From UBA4285 sp050944355 (GTDB taxonomy: Bacteria; Bacillota; Clostridia; Lachnospirales; Lachnospiraceae), in contig JBMNQX010000003.1 of assembly GCA_050944355.1 (NCBI GenBank), positions 62,001 through 126,000 of the forward strand: 64,000 nucleotides of DNA. Direction: 5' to 3'. Shown in pieces: positions 25,115 to 32,694 of the stretch; within the stretch, counting starts at the first letter, position 1, and every line of letters begins with the position of its first letter. The notes under the pieces were generated by a model. The model searched no databases. It had not been told where the DNA came from and saw only the letters and a program-made list of their open reading frames with translations. A program made the position numbers and the translations under genes.

Positions 25115-26893
25115 ATGGAAAAAGAGGAATTTGCAGCCGTTTATCGTCACTCCATGGCCCATATCCTGGCCAAGGCAGTCATCGAGATTTTCGGCAGGGA
25201 GAACGTGCAGTATGCGATCGGCCCGCAGATTGCGGACGGATGCTACTATGACTTTGTTCTTCCGCGCACGCTGACACAGGATGATTTCGACACCATCGAG
25301 AAGAAGATGCACGAGATCATCAAGCGCAGAGAGGACTGGACGCGCAAAGAAGTCACCCGCGACGAGGCGCTGAAGATCTTTGAGGGGCAGAAGTTCAAGA
25401 CCGAGCTGATCAAAGACCTGCCGGAGGGCGAGGTTATCTCGGTTTATTATACAGGCGATGATTATGTGGATCTTTGCCGCGGTCCGCACGTCGACAACTC
25501 GCAGGAGCTCATGAACGTGGCCTTCAAGGTGAAGTCCGTGTCCGGAGCGTACTGGAGAGGCGATGAGAAGCGTGACTCCATGCAGAGAATCTATCTGTAT
25601 GTATTCCCGAACAAGGAAGAGCTTAAGGCGCATCTCGCGCTGGTCCGCGAGGCGCAGGCGCGCGATCACAAGAAGATCGGCCCGAAGCTCGACCTGTTCA
25701 TGTTCAACGAGACGGCGCCGGGGATGCCGTACTGGCTGCCGCGCGGCTGGAAGTCGTACCGCGCTCTGGTCAAGTTCTGGAGAGAGGTGCATGACCGCCA
25801 CGGCTATCAGGAGATCTCCGCTCCGGTCATCAACAACAAGAAACTCTGGCTGATTTCCGGCCACTGGGCTCATTATCAGAACAACATGTTCATCATCCCG
25901 GGCTCGAGCATGGATCTCACGGCTGACGATGTCATGGCCGCGAAGCCGATGAACTGCCCGAACGCGATGATGACGTACAAGAGAACGGTTCATTCCTATA
26001 AGGAACTTCCGATCCGCTACAACGAGCTGGATGTCATCCACAGAAAAGAGAAGTCCGGCGAGCTGAACGGTCTGTTCCGCGTGCAGGAATTCCGTCAGGA
26101 CGACGATCATACATTTGTCACGGAAGATCAGATCGAGTCTGAGATCAATGACGTGATGGCCGTCGCCGATGAGATCTATAAACCGTTTGGCCTCACCTAC
26201 CGCGCAGAGCTCTCGACCCGCCCGGACGACTTTATGGGCGACATCGAGGTCTGGAACAAGGCAGAGGCTTCTCTGCGCCGGATTCTGGACAAGAAGTACG
26301 GCGCCGGCAATTACGAAGTCAACGAGGGCGACGGCGCGTTCTACGGCCCGAAGATCGATCTGCAGATGAAGGACGCGCTCGGCCGCGAGTGGCAGACCGG
26401 CACGATTCAGCTGGATTTTCAGCTGCCGCACAACTTCGGCCTCACCTACACCGCGCCGGACGGCAGTCTGAAGCAGCCGGTTGTCATTCACCGCGCGATT
26501 TTCGGCTCCATCGAGCGTTTCATGGGTATTCTGATCGAGAACTTCAAGGGCGCGTTCCCGTTCTGGATGTCTCCGTATCAGGTCGGCATTGTTCCGATCC
26601 GCACCGAGCACAACGAGTATGCCCGCAAGGTTGAGCTGATGCTCGCCGAAAAAGGCATCCGCGTCGAGGCCGACTACGCCGACAAGAACATGAACGAGAA
26701 GATCAAGACCTTCCGCACCTATATGGATCCGTATGTTCTGGTAATCGGCGACAAGGAAGTGGCCGACGGCACCGTGTCCGTGACTGTGCGCGGCCAGAAG
26801 CAGCAGCTTCACGGTGTTCCGCTCGAGGCATTCGTCGAGGGCTGCGACAGGCAGAACAAAGAGCGCACGCTCGAACTGCAGAACCAGTTCTGA
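25115..26893 (+). CDS. thrS: Threonyl-tRNA synthetase, lacking the TGS domain
   Basis: A 592-aa class II aminoacyl-tRNA synthetase. It starts in the editing domain (RHSMAHILAKAVIEIFG; zinc-like HxxxH), continues with the editing motif YVDLCRGPHVD, then the catalytic domain with PMNCPNAMMTYK (zinc Cys), EFRQDDDHTF, QLDFQLPHNFGLTY and VIHRAIFGSIERF (zinc His, motif 3), and ends in an anticodon-binding domain. The usual N-terminal TGS domain (about 60 aa) is absent. AAGGAG precedes the ATG. No T-box leader is present in the 145-base gap upstream. Terminator at 26932. Confidence 0.96.
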   Translation: MEKEEFAAVYRHSMAHILAKAVIEIFGRENVQYAIGPQIADGCYYDFVLPRTLTQDDFDTIEKKMHEIIKRREDWTRKEVTRDEALKIFEGQKFKTELIKDLPEGEVISVYYTGDDYVDLCRGPHVDNSQELMNVAFKVKSVSGAYWRGDEKRDSMQRIYLYVFPNKEELKAHLALVREAQARDHKKIGPKLDLFMFNETAPGMPYWLPRGWKSYRALVKFWREVHDRHGYQEISAPVINNKKLWLISGHWAHYQNNMFIIPGSSMDLTADDVMAAKPMNCPNAMMTYKRTVHSYKELPIRYNELDVIHRKEKSGELNGLFRVQEFRQDDDHTFVTEDQIESEINDVMAVADEIYKPFGLTYRAELSTRPDDFMGDIEVWNKAEASLRRILDKKYGAGNYEVNEGDGAFYGPKIDLQMKDALGREWQTGTIQLDFQLPHNFGLTYTAPDGSLKQPVVIHRAIFGSIERFMGILIENFKGAFPFWMSPYQVGIVPIRTEHNEYARKVELMLAEKGIRVEADYADKNMNEKIKTFRTYMDPYVLVIGDKEVADGTVSVTVRGQKQQLHGVPLEAFVEGCDRQNKERTLELQNQF

Positions 26894-26931
26894 AAACCGC
26901 GGTTGATAGCGCCGGTAAAATCATAAGAGCC

Positions 26932-26977
26932 ATTCCCCGGATAATCTCCATAGGATTTTCCGGGGAATTTTGTTTTT
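26932..26977 (+). terminator. Intrinsic terminator after thrS
   Basis: ATTCCCCGG (26932-26940) pairs with CCGGGGAAT (26960-26968), with further AATC/GGATT pairing inside, followed by TTTTGTTTTT. It lies 39 bases after the thrS stop. Confidence 0.85.
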
Positions 26978-27046
26978 CCGCCGGTGTGATGCCGTGACAA
27001 ATGCCGAAGGTAAGCCTGGCTTCCTGACACCGCAAGATTTCCGAGG

Positions 27047-27075
27047 TTTACATTTTTTGCGCCGGGATATAGAAT
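27047..27075 (+). promoter_or_regulatory. Promoter of the transaldolase-like gene
   Basis: TTTACA (27047-27052) and TAGAAT (27070-27075) are separated by 17 bases, about 47 bases before the start codon. Confidence 0.55.
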
Positions 27076-27122
27076 TGTTTCAGCAGCATTCAGTGAAATA
27101 AATAATATATGGAGGAATACAG

Positions 27123-27785
27123 ATGAGATTTTTCATTGACACGGCCAACGTGGACGAGATAAGAGAAGCCTGGGACATGGGAATCATCTCGGGCGTCACG
27201 ACAAATCCTTCGCTCATCGCCAAAGAGGGCAAGGATTACATGAAGACTCTCAGGGAAATCACGGAAATCGTCGACGGACCGATCTCGGGCGAGGTCAAGG
27301 CCAGCACGACCACAGCTGAAGGCATGATCGCGGAAGGCCGCGAGATCGCGAAGATTCACAAGAACATGGTTGTCAAAATCCCGATGACCACCGAAGGCCT
27401 GAAAGCCGTCAAAGTTCTCAACGCGGAAGGCATTCACACGAACGTGACGCTTGTGTTCTCGGCTTCGCAGGCACTGCTCGCCGCCAGAGCCGGAGCGACG
27501 TATGTTTCTCCGTTCCTCGGCAGACTGGATGACATCTCCACGGACGGCATCACCCTGATCGAGGACATCATGGAGATCTTCGACATGTATCCGGACATCA
27601 CGACCCAGGTGATCTGCGCGTCTATCCGCCATCCGATGCACATTGTGGAGTGCGCGAAGACCGGTGCTGACATCGCGACCGTTCCTTACAAAGTCCTGAT
27701 GCAGATGACAAAGCATCCGCTCACCGACATCGGCATCGAGCGCTTCAGGAAAGACTACGAGGCCGTGTTCGGCAAACAGGACTGA
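27123..27785 (+). CDS. fsa: Transaldolase-like / fructose-6-phosphate aldolase family
   Basis: A 220-aa protein of the small transaldolase (TalC/FSA) family: MRFFIDTANVDEIREAWDMG, GVTTNPSLIAKEG, the Schiff-base lysine in VVKIPMTTEGLKAV, TNVTLVFSASQALLAARAGA and YVSPFLGRLDDI. In Clostridia this family mostly acts as transaldolase in the non-oxidative pentose phosphate pathway; some members cleave fructose-6-phosphate instead. Sequence alone does not separate the two. TGGAGGA lies upstream; it is monocistronic with its own promoter and a hairpin after it. Confidence 0.93.
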   Translation: MRFFIDTANVDEIREAWDMGIISGVTTNPSLIAKEGKDYMKTLREITEIVDGPISGEVKASTTTAEGMIAEGREIAKIHKNMVVKIPMTTEGLKAVKVLNAEGIHTNVTLVFSASQALLAARAGATYVSPFLGRLDDISTDGITLIEDIMEIFDMYPDITTQVICASIRHPMHIVECAKTGADIATVPYKVLMQMTKHPLTDIGIERFRKDYEAVFGKQD

Positions 27786-27813
27786 TGCCAAAAGACCGTA
27801 AAGACTGCTGATT

Positions 27814-27853
27814 GCATCGGGGCTGCCGCAGTAGCGGCGGACCCGATGTTTCC
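27814..27853 (+). terminator. Hairpin after the transaldolase gene
   Basis: GCATCGGG...CCCGATGT encloses an inner CCGC-agta-GCGG stem. The outer ends (CATCGG and CCGATG) are the same as those of the palindromic repeats at 31161-31445. The T-run that follows is short, so it is a weak terminator or another member of that repeat family. Confidence 0.55.
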
Positions 27854-27878
27854 GGCTTTTCTGCCCGGAAGTTTCCCT

Positions 27879-27907
27879 TGACATGCCTGTCAGAGAAGTG
27901 TTATTAT
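27879..27907 (+). promoter_or_regulatory. Promoter of tRNA-Arg(ACG)
   Basis: A consensus TTGACA (27879-27884) followed after 17 bases by TTATTA (27902-27907), 37 bases before the mature tRNA. Confidence 0.7.
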
Positions 27908-27944
27908 TTACTCTGCACGTGGGAGAAATCCCAGATGAATCATG

Positions 27945-28018
<74 letters not shown>

Positions 28019-28025
28019 CAACTTG

Positions 28026-28060
28026 AGGCCGTATCCGAGAAGTCGGGTGCGGCCGTTTTT
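28026..28060 (+). terminator. Terminator after tRNA-Arg
   Basis: GGCCGTATCCGA pairs with TCGGGTGCGGCC, followed by GTTTTT, eight bases after the tRNA. Confidence 0.8.
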
Positions 28061-28066
28061 ATTCGC

Positions 28067-28132
28067 GCATAAGCCAGTGTCGAAGCGATGACAGACGGCA
28101 TGCTTGCATGCCAGTCTGGCAGAGCTTATGGC
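28067..28132 (+). other. Structured leader hairpin upstream of the RNA methyltransferase gene
   Basis: A long imperfect hairpin: outer GCATAAGCC with GCTTATGGC, and an apical CAGACGGCATGC-tt-GCATGCCAGTCTG stem. It occupies most of the 100-base gap before the start at 28162 and has no T-run, so it looks like an RNA or DNA regulatory structure rather than a terminator. Confidence 0.45.
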
Positions 28133-28161
28133 ACGGCAAAGGAAATGAGTGAGGAGAGACG

Positions 28162-29304
28162 ATGGAGACCTGGACACTGACCGCCCCCTGTCATTTCGGA
28201 CTGGAATCGGTCCTGAAGCGGGAGATATACGATCTCGGATACGACATCAGTGAGGTGCGCGACGGCGAAGTGAGTTTTACGGGCGACGCGGAAGCGGTCG
28301 CGCGCGCGAATATCTGGCTTCGCACCGCCGAGAGACTGCTGCTGCAGGTCGGGCGCTTCGAGGCGAAGACGTATGACGAGCTGTTTGAAAATGTAAAGGC
28401 GCTCCCTTGGGAAGACTTTATTCCGATGCACGGCCGCTTCTGGGTCACCAAGGCAAATGCCGTGAACTGCCAGCTCTATTCTCCTTCTGATATTCAATCC
28501 ATTGTAAAAAAGGCGATCGTCGAGCGCCTGAAAGAAAAATACCACGTCTCCTGGTTTCCGGAGGACGGCGAGGAGTATCCGATCCGGGTGCGCGGGCGCA
28601 AGAATGAATTTGCCATCTGCCTCGACACGAGCGGCGCCTCGCTGCACAAGCGCGGATACCGCACGGAAGCGGGCGGCGCGCCGATTTCCGAGACGCTGGC
28701 CGCGGCGCTGATCGGTCTGACAAGATGGCGGAAAGGGCGGATTCTGGTCGATCCGTTCTGCGGGAGCGGGACATTTCTCATCGAGGCCGCTCTGATCGCG
28801 GCGAACAGAGCGCCGGGACTGACGCGGGATTTCACCGCGGAAAAATGGAAGGCCCTTGTGCCGGGCAGATATTTCACGGACGCCGTGGAAGAGGCGAGAG
28901 ATCTCGAGGATTTGTCGGATCTGGGCGATCTGCAGGGATATGACATTGACGCGGATGTGCTGCGGTACGCGAGGGCAAACGCGGCGAGGGCCGGTGTGGA
29001 TTCGTTTATTCATTTTCAGCAGCGCGATGTGGCTGATCTGCATCACGCGAAAAAATACGGCTTTATTATCACAAATCCGCCGTACGGCGAGCGGATGGGC
29101 GATGAGAGTGAGCTGGCGGGGCTGTACCGGACGCTGGGCGAGAGATTTGCGGCGCTTGACAGCTGGTCCTGCTATGTGATCACGCCGTTTTCGGATATTG
29201 AGAAGGCGTTTGGCCGCAAGGCGACGAAAAACCGGAAAGTCTACAATGGAATGATCCGGACTTACTTTTATTCTTTTGAGGGCCCCAAGCCTGTGCGCAA
29301 ATAA
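28162..29304 (+). CDS. THUMP-domain class I SAM-dependent RNA methyltransferase
   Basis: A 380-aa protein of the RlmL/YpsC family. The N-terminal part holds a ferredoxin-like plus THUMP RNA-binding region (about 1-160), then a Rossmann methyltransferase domain with LVDPFCGSGTFLIEAALIA as SAM-binding motif I and ITNPPYGERMG as the catalytic N6/N2 motif. The family methylates guanosines of 23S rRNA. GAGGAGAG lies upstream. It starts a short run of housekeeping genes with rdgB and the phosphodiesterase. Confidence 0.92.
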   Translation: METWTLTAPCHFGLESVLKREIYDLGYDISEVRDGEVSFTGDAEAVARANIWLRTAERLLLQVGRFEAKTYDELFENVKALPWEDFIPMHGRFWVTKANAVNCQLYSPSDIQSIVKKAIVERLKEKYHVSWFPEDGEEYPIRVRGRKNEFAICLDTSGASLHKRGYRTEAGGAPISETLAAALIGLTRWRKGRILVDPFCGSGTFLIEAALIAANRAPGLTRDFTAEKWKALVPGRYFTDAVEEARDLEDLSDLGDLQGYDIDADVLRYARANAARAGVDSFIHFQQRDVADLHHAKKYGFIITNPPYGERMGDESELAGLYRTLGERFAALDSWSCYVITPFSDIEKAFGRKATKNRKVYNGMIRTYFYSFEGPKPVRK

Positions 29305-29331
29305 AGCGCGGAAAGTGATAAAGTTAAGGTT

Positions 29332-29928
29332 ATGAAGAAAATAATATTTGCATCCAATAACCAGGGAAAAATCCGGGAAGTCAAGGACATGCTGAATGAC
29401 CCGGATGTGGAAGTGCTCTCAATGAAGGAAGCGGGACTGGATCTGGACATCGAGGAAACCGGGGCCACGTTCCAGCAGAACGCGCTGATCAAGGCGCGGG
29501 CGGTCTGGAACGAAACACATGAGCTGACGATTGCGGATGATTCCGGCCTTGAGATCGACTGGATGAACGGGGAGCCGGGAGTGTATTCGGCGCGTTTCAT
29601 GGGGCACGACACGAGCTACGACGTGAAGAACCGCGCAATACTGGAGAAAATGAAGGACGTGAAGGGCATAGACCGTTCCGCGCGGTTTGTCTGCGCCATG
29701 GCGGCAATTCTGCCCGACGGCCGGGAGATCACGACGCGGGGGACGATGGAAGGCGTCATCGCAGATGAGATCGCGGGCAGCAACGGTTTCGGATATGACC
29801 CGATCCTCTATCTCCCAGAGTACGGAAAGACTTCGGCTCAGCTCTCAGAAGAGGAAAAGAATAAAATCAGCCACCGCGGGCAGGCGCTCAGGGAACTTGT
29901 GCGGGAACTGAAACTTCTCAAGGTCTGA
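29332..29928 (+). CDS. rdgB: XTP/dITP diphosphatase
   Basis: A 198-aa HAM1/RdgB nucleotide-pool sanitising enzyme that hydrolyses dITP and XTP to monophosphates. Motifs: IIFASNNQGKIREVKDML at the N-terminus, ADDSGLEIDWMNGEPGVYSA, and GSNGFGYDPILYLPEYGKT with SHRGQALREL near the end. Length is typical. It follows the RNA methyltransferase by 27 bases and is followed by the phosphodiesterase 13 bases later, as seen in many Clostridia. Confidence 0.96.
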   Translation: MKKIIFASNNQGKIREVKDMLNDPDVEVLSMKEAGLDLDIEETGATFQQNALIKARAVWNETHELTIADDSGLEIDWMNGEPGVYSARFMGHDTSYDVKNRAILEKMKDVKGIDRSARFVCAMAAILPDGREITTRGTMEGVIADEIAGSNGFGYDPILYLPEYGKTSAQLSEEEKNKISHRGQALRELVRELKLLKV

Positions 29929-29941
29929 AAGGGACACACAG

Positions 29942-30430
29942 TTGAAAAAGATACTTGTGGTAAGCGATACGCACGGAAGACTGACTGGGCTCGAAGAGGC
30001 AATCGAGGCGGAAAAGCCGATCGATCTGCTGATTCATCTGGGAGATGTCGAGGGCGACAAAGAGGAAATTCAGGAGATGGCCGGCTGCCCGGCTGAGATT
30101 GTGAAAGGGAACAACGATTTCTTCTCAGCGCTGCCCCGCGAAAAGGAAATCTGGCTTCTGGGCCATAAGGCACTTCTGACACACGGGCACGATTACGGAG
30201 TGTCCGTGGGAGATGAGATGCTGCGCGACGAGGCCAGGGCGCGCGGCTGCGATATCGTCATGTACGGTCACACGCACCGCCCGGTGCTCGACGTCAATGA
30301 CAAGGGCCTTACTGTCATAAATCCCGGCAGTCTTTCGTATCCGAGGCAGATCGGCCACAAACCGACGTACGCCGTGATTACGATGGACGAGCGGCGAAAT
30401 TTGTCATTTGAAATAAAAGAATTAGGTTGA
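29942..30430 (+). CDS. YfcE/MJ0936-family metallophosphoesterase
   Basis: A 162-aa calcineurin-like phosphoesterase: KKILVVSDTHGRLTG, HLGDVEGD, VKGNNDFF, LLTHGHDYGV and MYGHTHRPVL provide the two-metal-site residues. The family cleaves phosphodiesters in vitro; the natural substrate is unclear. Starts at TTG 29942 behind AAAGGGA. Its stop codon overlaps the -35 element of the tRNA promoter at 30427. Confidence 0.9.
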   Translation: MKKILVVSDTHGRLTGLEEAIEAEKPIDLLIHLGDVEGDKEEIQEMAGCPAEIVKGNNDFFSALPREKEIWLLGHKALLTHGHDYGVSVGDEMLRDEARARGCDIVMYGHTHRPVLDVNDKGLTVINPGSLSYPRQIGHKPTYAVITMDERRNLSFEIKELG

Positions 30431-30456
30431 CATTCAATGCCGGCCTATAATATAAT
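30427..30456 (+). promoter_or_regulatory. Promoter of the six-tRNA cluster
   Basis: A consensus TTGACA (30427-30432) and TATAAT (30451-30456) separated by 18 bases, 56 bases before the first tRNA. A second overlapping TATAAT begins five bases earlier. Confidence 0.75.
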
Positions 30457-30511
30457 ACATCTTGCGTTTCACAGAAAATAAGCTCATGAGGAACGCAGGA
30501 TTGCGGTTTTA

Positions 30512-30586
30512 CGGGGTGTGGCTCAGCTTGGCTAGAGCGCTTGATTTGGGATCAAGAGGCCGCAGGTTCAAATCCTGTCACCCCGA
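30512..30586 (+). tRNA. tRNA-Pro (anticodon TGG)
   Basis: Acceptor CGGGGTG/CACCCCG, D arm GCTC/GAGC, anticodon loop TTTGGGA in a CTTGA/TCAAG stem, T loop TTCAAAT. First tRNA of the cluster; 3' CCA not encoded. Confidence 0.96.
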
Positions 30587-30597
30587 TCCGTTTCTTT

Positions 30598-30668
30598 GCG
30601 GGTGTAGTTCAATGGTAGAACACTAGCCTTCCAAGCTAGATACGTGGGTTCGATTCCCATCACCCGCT
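30598..30668 (+). tRNA. tRNA-Gly (anticodon TCC)
   Basis: Acceptor GCGGGTG/CACCCGC, D arm GTTC/GAAC, anticodon loop CTTCCAA in a CTAGC/GCTAG stem, T loop TTCGATT. 3' CCA not encoded. Confidence 0.96.
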
Positions 30669-30672
30669 CTGT

Positions 30673-30746
<74 letters not shown>

Positions 30747-30774
30747 CTTTTGTGTGAGTGCGTCACATCTTATG

Positions 30775-30848
30775 GTGGGTATAGCACAGTTGGTTAGCGC
30801 GTCAGATTGTGGCTCTGAAGGCCGTGGGTTCGAGTCCCACTACCCACC
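30775..30848 (+). tRNA. tRNA-His (anticodon GTG)
   Basis: Acceptor GTGGGTA/TACCCAC, anticodon loop TTGTGGC in a TCAGA/TCTGA stem, T loop TTCGAGT. An extra G at 30774 opposite discriminator C provides the G-1:C73 pair that marks tRNA-His. 3' CCA not encoded. Confidence 0.95.
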
Positions 30849-30860
30849 CTGGACCGTTTT

Positions 30861-30932
30861 TGGGCTATCGCCAAGCGGTAAGGCACAGGGTTTTGATCCC
30901 TGCATTCGTTGGTTCGAATCCAACTAGCCCAG
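30861..30932 (+). tRNA. tRNA-Gln (anticodon TTG)
   Basis: Acceptor TGGGCTA/TAGCCCA (U1-A72 as usual for tRNA-Gln), anticodon loop TTTTGAT in a CAGGG/CCCTG stem, T loop TTCGAAT, discriminator G. 3' CCA not encoded. Confidence 0.95.
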
Positions 30933-31003
30933 CTTAACCGGGCTGGGATGCGGAAGGCGGATGAATGCCTTAAGACCGGCGAAGGCCCGGATGTGTCTGA
31001 TAT

Positions 31004-31076
31004 GGGCTCATAGCTCAGTCGGTAGAGCACTAGACTTTTAATCTAGGTGTCCCGGGTTCGAACCCCGGTGGGCTCA
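31004..31076 (+). tRNA. tRNA-Lys (anticodon TTT)
   Basis: Acceptor GGGCTCA/TGGGCTC with two G-T pairs, D arm GCTC/GAGC, anticodon loop CTTTTAA in a CTAGA/TCTAG stem, T loop TTCGAAC. Last tRNA of the cluster; 3' CCA not encoded. Confidence 0.95.
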
Positions 31077-31084
31077 CTAAATGA

Positions 31085-31119
31085 GGCTGTTGCATTAATG
31101 TAACAGCCCCTTAATTTTA
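31085..31119 (+). terminator. Terminator of the tRNA cluster
   Basis: GGCTGTT pairs with AACAGCC around a 10-base loop, followed by CCTTAATTTT, eight bases after tRNA-Lys. Confidence 0.7.
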
Positions 31120-31158
31120 TCTCCGGCAACTGGCCATAAGCGGCCCCGGCTGACAACA

Positions 31159-31445
31159 GACATCGGAAAAGCCTGTTTTCAGTGGTACCCGATGTCATTT
31201 TGGGGTTTGAAGTCAGGCAAGCGCATCGGAGAAGCAAATTTTAAGCGCCGTTCGATGCAAACTTGCTATCTGATGACCTGATGAGGCATCGGGTGGCGTC
31301 TTTTTTAATGAATTTCGATGCCATCTCGGTTCCCGGACAGACTGAAGACATCGGGGAAGCCTGTTTTAAGCGATTTTCGATGCCATTTCGGGTTCAGAGT
31401 CAGGAAAGCGCATCGGAATGCAAGTTTTAAAGCGGTTTCCGATGC
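31159..31445. repeat. Cluster of five related palindromic repeats
   Basis: No gene is visible between the tRNA cluster and the Mrp gene. The stretch contains five 34-38 bp units at about 31161-31194, 31223-31258, 31285-31322, 31349-31382 and 31410-31445. Each begins CATCGG and ends CGATG(C/T), so each can form a hairpin; four share a core similar to AAGCCTGTTTTAAGCG. Units 1+2 and units 4+5 also match over the whole of about 100 bases including the linker (TCAGGCAAGCGCATCGG / TCAGGAAAGCGCATCGG), so a two-hairpin block has been duplicated 188 bases away. Arms covary in part (for example GACATCGG/CCGATGTC against GCATCGGAA/TTCCGATGC). Function unknown. Confidence 0.8.
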
Positions 31446-31484
31446 TGCCACGGCTTCCCTGGGAATCAAAAAATATTGTATGAG

Positions 31485-31519
31485 AAAGAGGCCATTTCAC
31501 GAGCAACAACCTCTTTTTT
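31485..31519 (+). terminator. Terminator downstream of the repeat cluster
   Basis: AAAGAGG (31485-31491) pairs with CCTCTTT (31510-31516), extended by further T. There is no gene upstream of it except the tRNAs, whose own terminator is at 31085, so the repeat region itself may be transcribed and ended here. Confidence 0.65.
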
Positions 31520-31551
31520 GTAATCAGGCTGGTAATTAGTGCCCGGAAGGT

Positions 31552-31586
31552 TCAGGCAGAGGTGTATCTGCGAAAGAACTGCCTGA
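31552..31586. promoter_or_regulatory. Inverted repeat in the leader of the Mrp gene
   Basis: TCAGGCAG and CTGCCTGA form a perfect 8-bp inverted repeat with a 19-base spacer, ending 24 bases before the start codon. It could be an operator or an mRNA hairpin. Confidence 0.4.
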
Positions 31587-31610
31587 CACCGGGGCGATGG
31601 AGGATTTGTC

Positions 31611-32426
31611 ATGGCAGAAGAGAATGCAAAGAAGCAGGCGAGGACGCGGGTTCCGTATAAGGATCCGCGCAAAGAGAGGACCGAAAACAACAAAGACGTC
31701 GGCAAGGTCTTTGCCGTCGTGTCCGGCAAGGGCGGCGTCGGCAAATCGCTGATCACATCCATGCTGGCGGTTGAGTCGGTCCGCAGAGGCCACTCCACGG
31801 GCATCATGGATATCGACATCACCGGCCCGTCGATTCCGAAGTCATTCGGACTCAGCGGCCGTCTGCTCGCGAACGCGGACGGCACCGCGCTGATCCCGGC
31901 CGAAACCCGCACCGGCATTAAAGTCGTATCGATGAACCTGCTGATCCAGGAGGAACAGCCGGTCATCTGGAGAGGCCCGATCATTTCCGGAACTGTCGGC
32001 GAATTCTGGACCAAGACGGTATGGGGCAAGACTGATTATCTCTTTGCCGACTGCCCGCCGGGAACCGGCGATGTGCCGCTCACTCTCTTCCAGAGCGTTC
32101 CGGTGACAGGAATCATCGTCGTGACATCCCCGCAGGATCTGGTTTCTCTGATTGTCGAGAAGGCCGTCAACATGGCGAAAATGATGAACGTGCCGATCGT
32201 GGGAATCGTCGAGAACATGTCCTACTTCGTGTGCCCGAACTGCGGACAGAAGCACGAGATATTCGGACACAGCCATGTCGATGAAATCGCCGGGAAGAAC
32301 GGCATCGGCGCCGTGGCGAAGCTCCCGATCGATCCGAACGTGGCAGCGGCGGTTGACGCCGGCAATGTCGAGTCGCTTGACACCTCGGCCCTGAAAGAAA
32401 TCTCAGATCTGATTTTCGGAGAATAA
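31611..32426 (+). CDS. Mrp/NBP35-family iron-sulfur carrier ATPase
   Basis: A 271-aa P-loop ATPase of the Mrp/ApbC type that binds and transfers Fe-S clusters to apoproteins. The deviant Walker A VVSGKGGVGKSLITSML lies near residue 40, DIDITGPSIPKSFG and YLFADCPPGTGD follow, and the C-terminal CPNCGQ (CxxC) is the bridging cluster ligand pair. The N-terminal about 30 residues are highly charged. TGGAGGA is upstream. It is monocistronic between two hairpins. Confidence 0.93.
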   Translation: MAEENAKKQARTRVPYKDPRKERTENNKDVGKVFAVVSGKGGVGKSLITSMLAVESVRRGHSTGIMDIDITGPSIPKSFGLSGRLLANADGTALIPAETRTGIKVVSMNLLIQEEQPVIWRGPIISGTVGEFWTKTVWGKTDYLFADCPPGTGDVPLTLFQSVPVTGIIVVTSPQDLVSLIVEKAVNMAKMMNVPIVGIVENMSYFVCPNCGQKHEIFGHSHVDEIAGKNGIGAVAKLPIDPNVAAAVDAGNVESLDTSALKEISDLIFGE

Positions 32427-32440
32427 AATAATAATCAACC

Positions 32441-32550
32441 GATGAGGCTGCTGCACGAAATGACAGGCTCCCTTTCAGGCGGACAGGATGACAAATGTCA
32501 GTCCGCACCCGCGAGGGAGCGCTCAGAAAAGTGCGGCAGCCTCATTTTTA
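32441..32550 (+). terminator. Very long multi-stem hairpin ending in a terminator
   Basis: The outer stem ATGAGGCTGCTGCAC (32442-32456) pairs with GTGCGGCAGCCTCAT (32531-32545), one mismatch, followed by TTTTTA. Inside it, GCTCCCT pairs with AGGGAGC and GCGGAC with GTCCGC. The apex contains one CATTTGYC-family motif copy (GACAAATG at 32490). At about 110 bases it is far longer than a normal intrinsic terminator and might be a small RNA or a miniature element placed 14 bases after the Mrp gene. Confidence 0.7.
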
Positions 32551-32615
32551 TGCTTTTTCAAGGCGGCGGGCGTCTGCACTGTCGAAGTAAAAATGTATAT
32601 CGTTTCATTTCGCTA

Positions 32616-32675
32616 TTGACAGGGACAGTACTGCGTACTATCATGAACGTATGAACAGATAAACATATATTCAAA
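32616..32675 (+). promoter_or_regulatory. Promoter and probable ArsR-type operator
   Basis: TTGACA (32616-32621), 17 bases, TATCAT (32639-32644). Overlapping and following the -10 are TGAAC-containing repeats and a loose inverted repeat (TATGAAC at about 32650 and ATATTCA at about 32667), the layout of SmtB/CadC-family operators. The ArsR protein encoded next probably represses its own operon here until metal binds. Confidence 0.6.
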
Positions 32676-32694
32676 TCAACAAGGAGGATCTCAC

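Noticed and set aside
25076..26812. 578-codon open frame antisense to thrS
   Set aside because: The plus strand encodes a full threonyl-tRNA synthetase; the antisense product is low in recognisable motifs and rich in Arg, His and Val as expected of a shadow frame.
31159..31445. Possible CRISPR array
   Set aside because: The repeats are imperfect palindromes with unequal spacing (23 to 29 bases) and the linkers resemble one another, unlike unique spacers; no cas gene is in the window.
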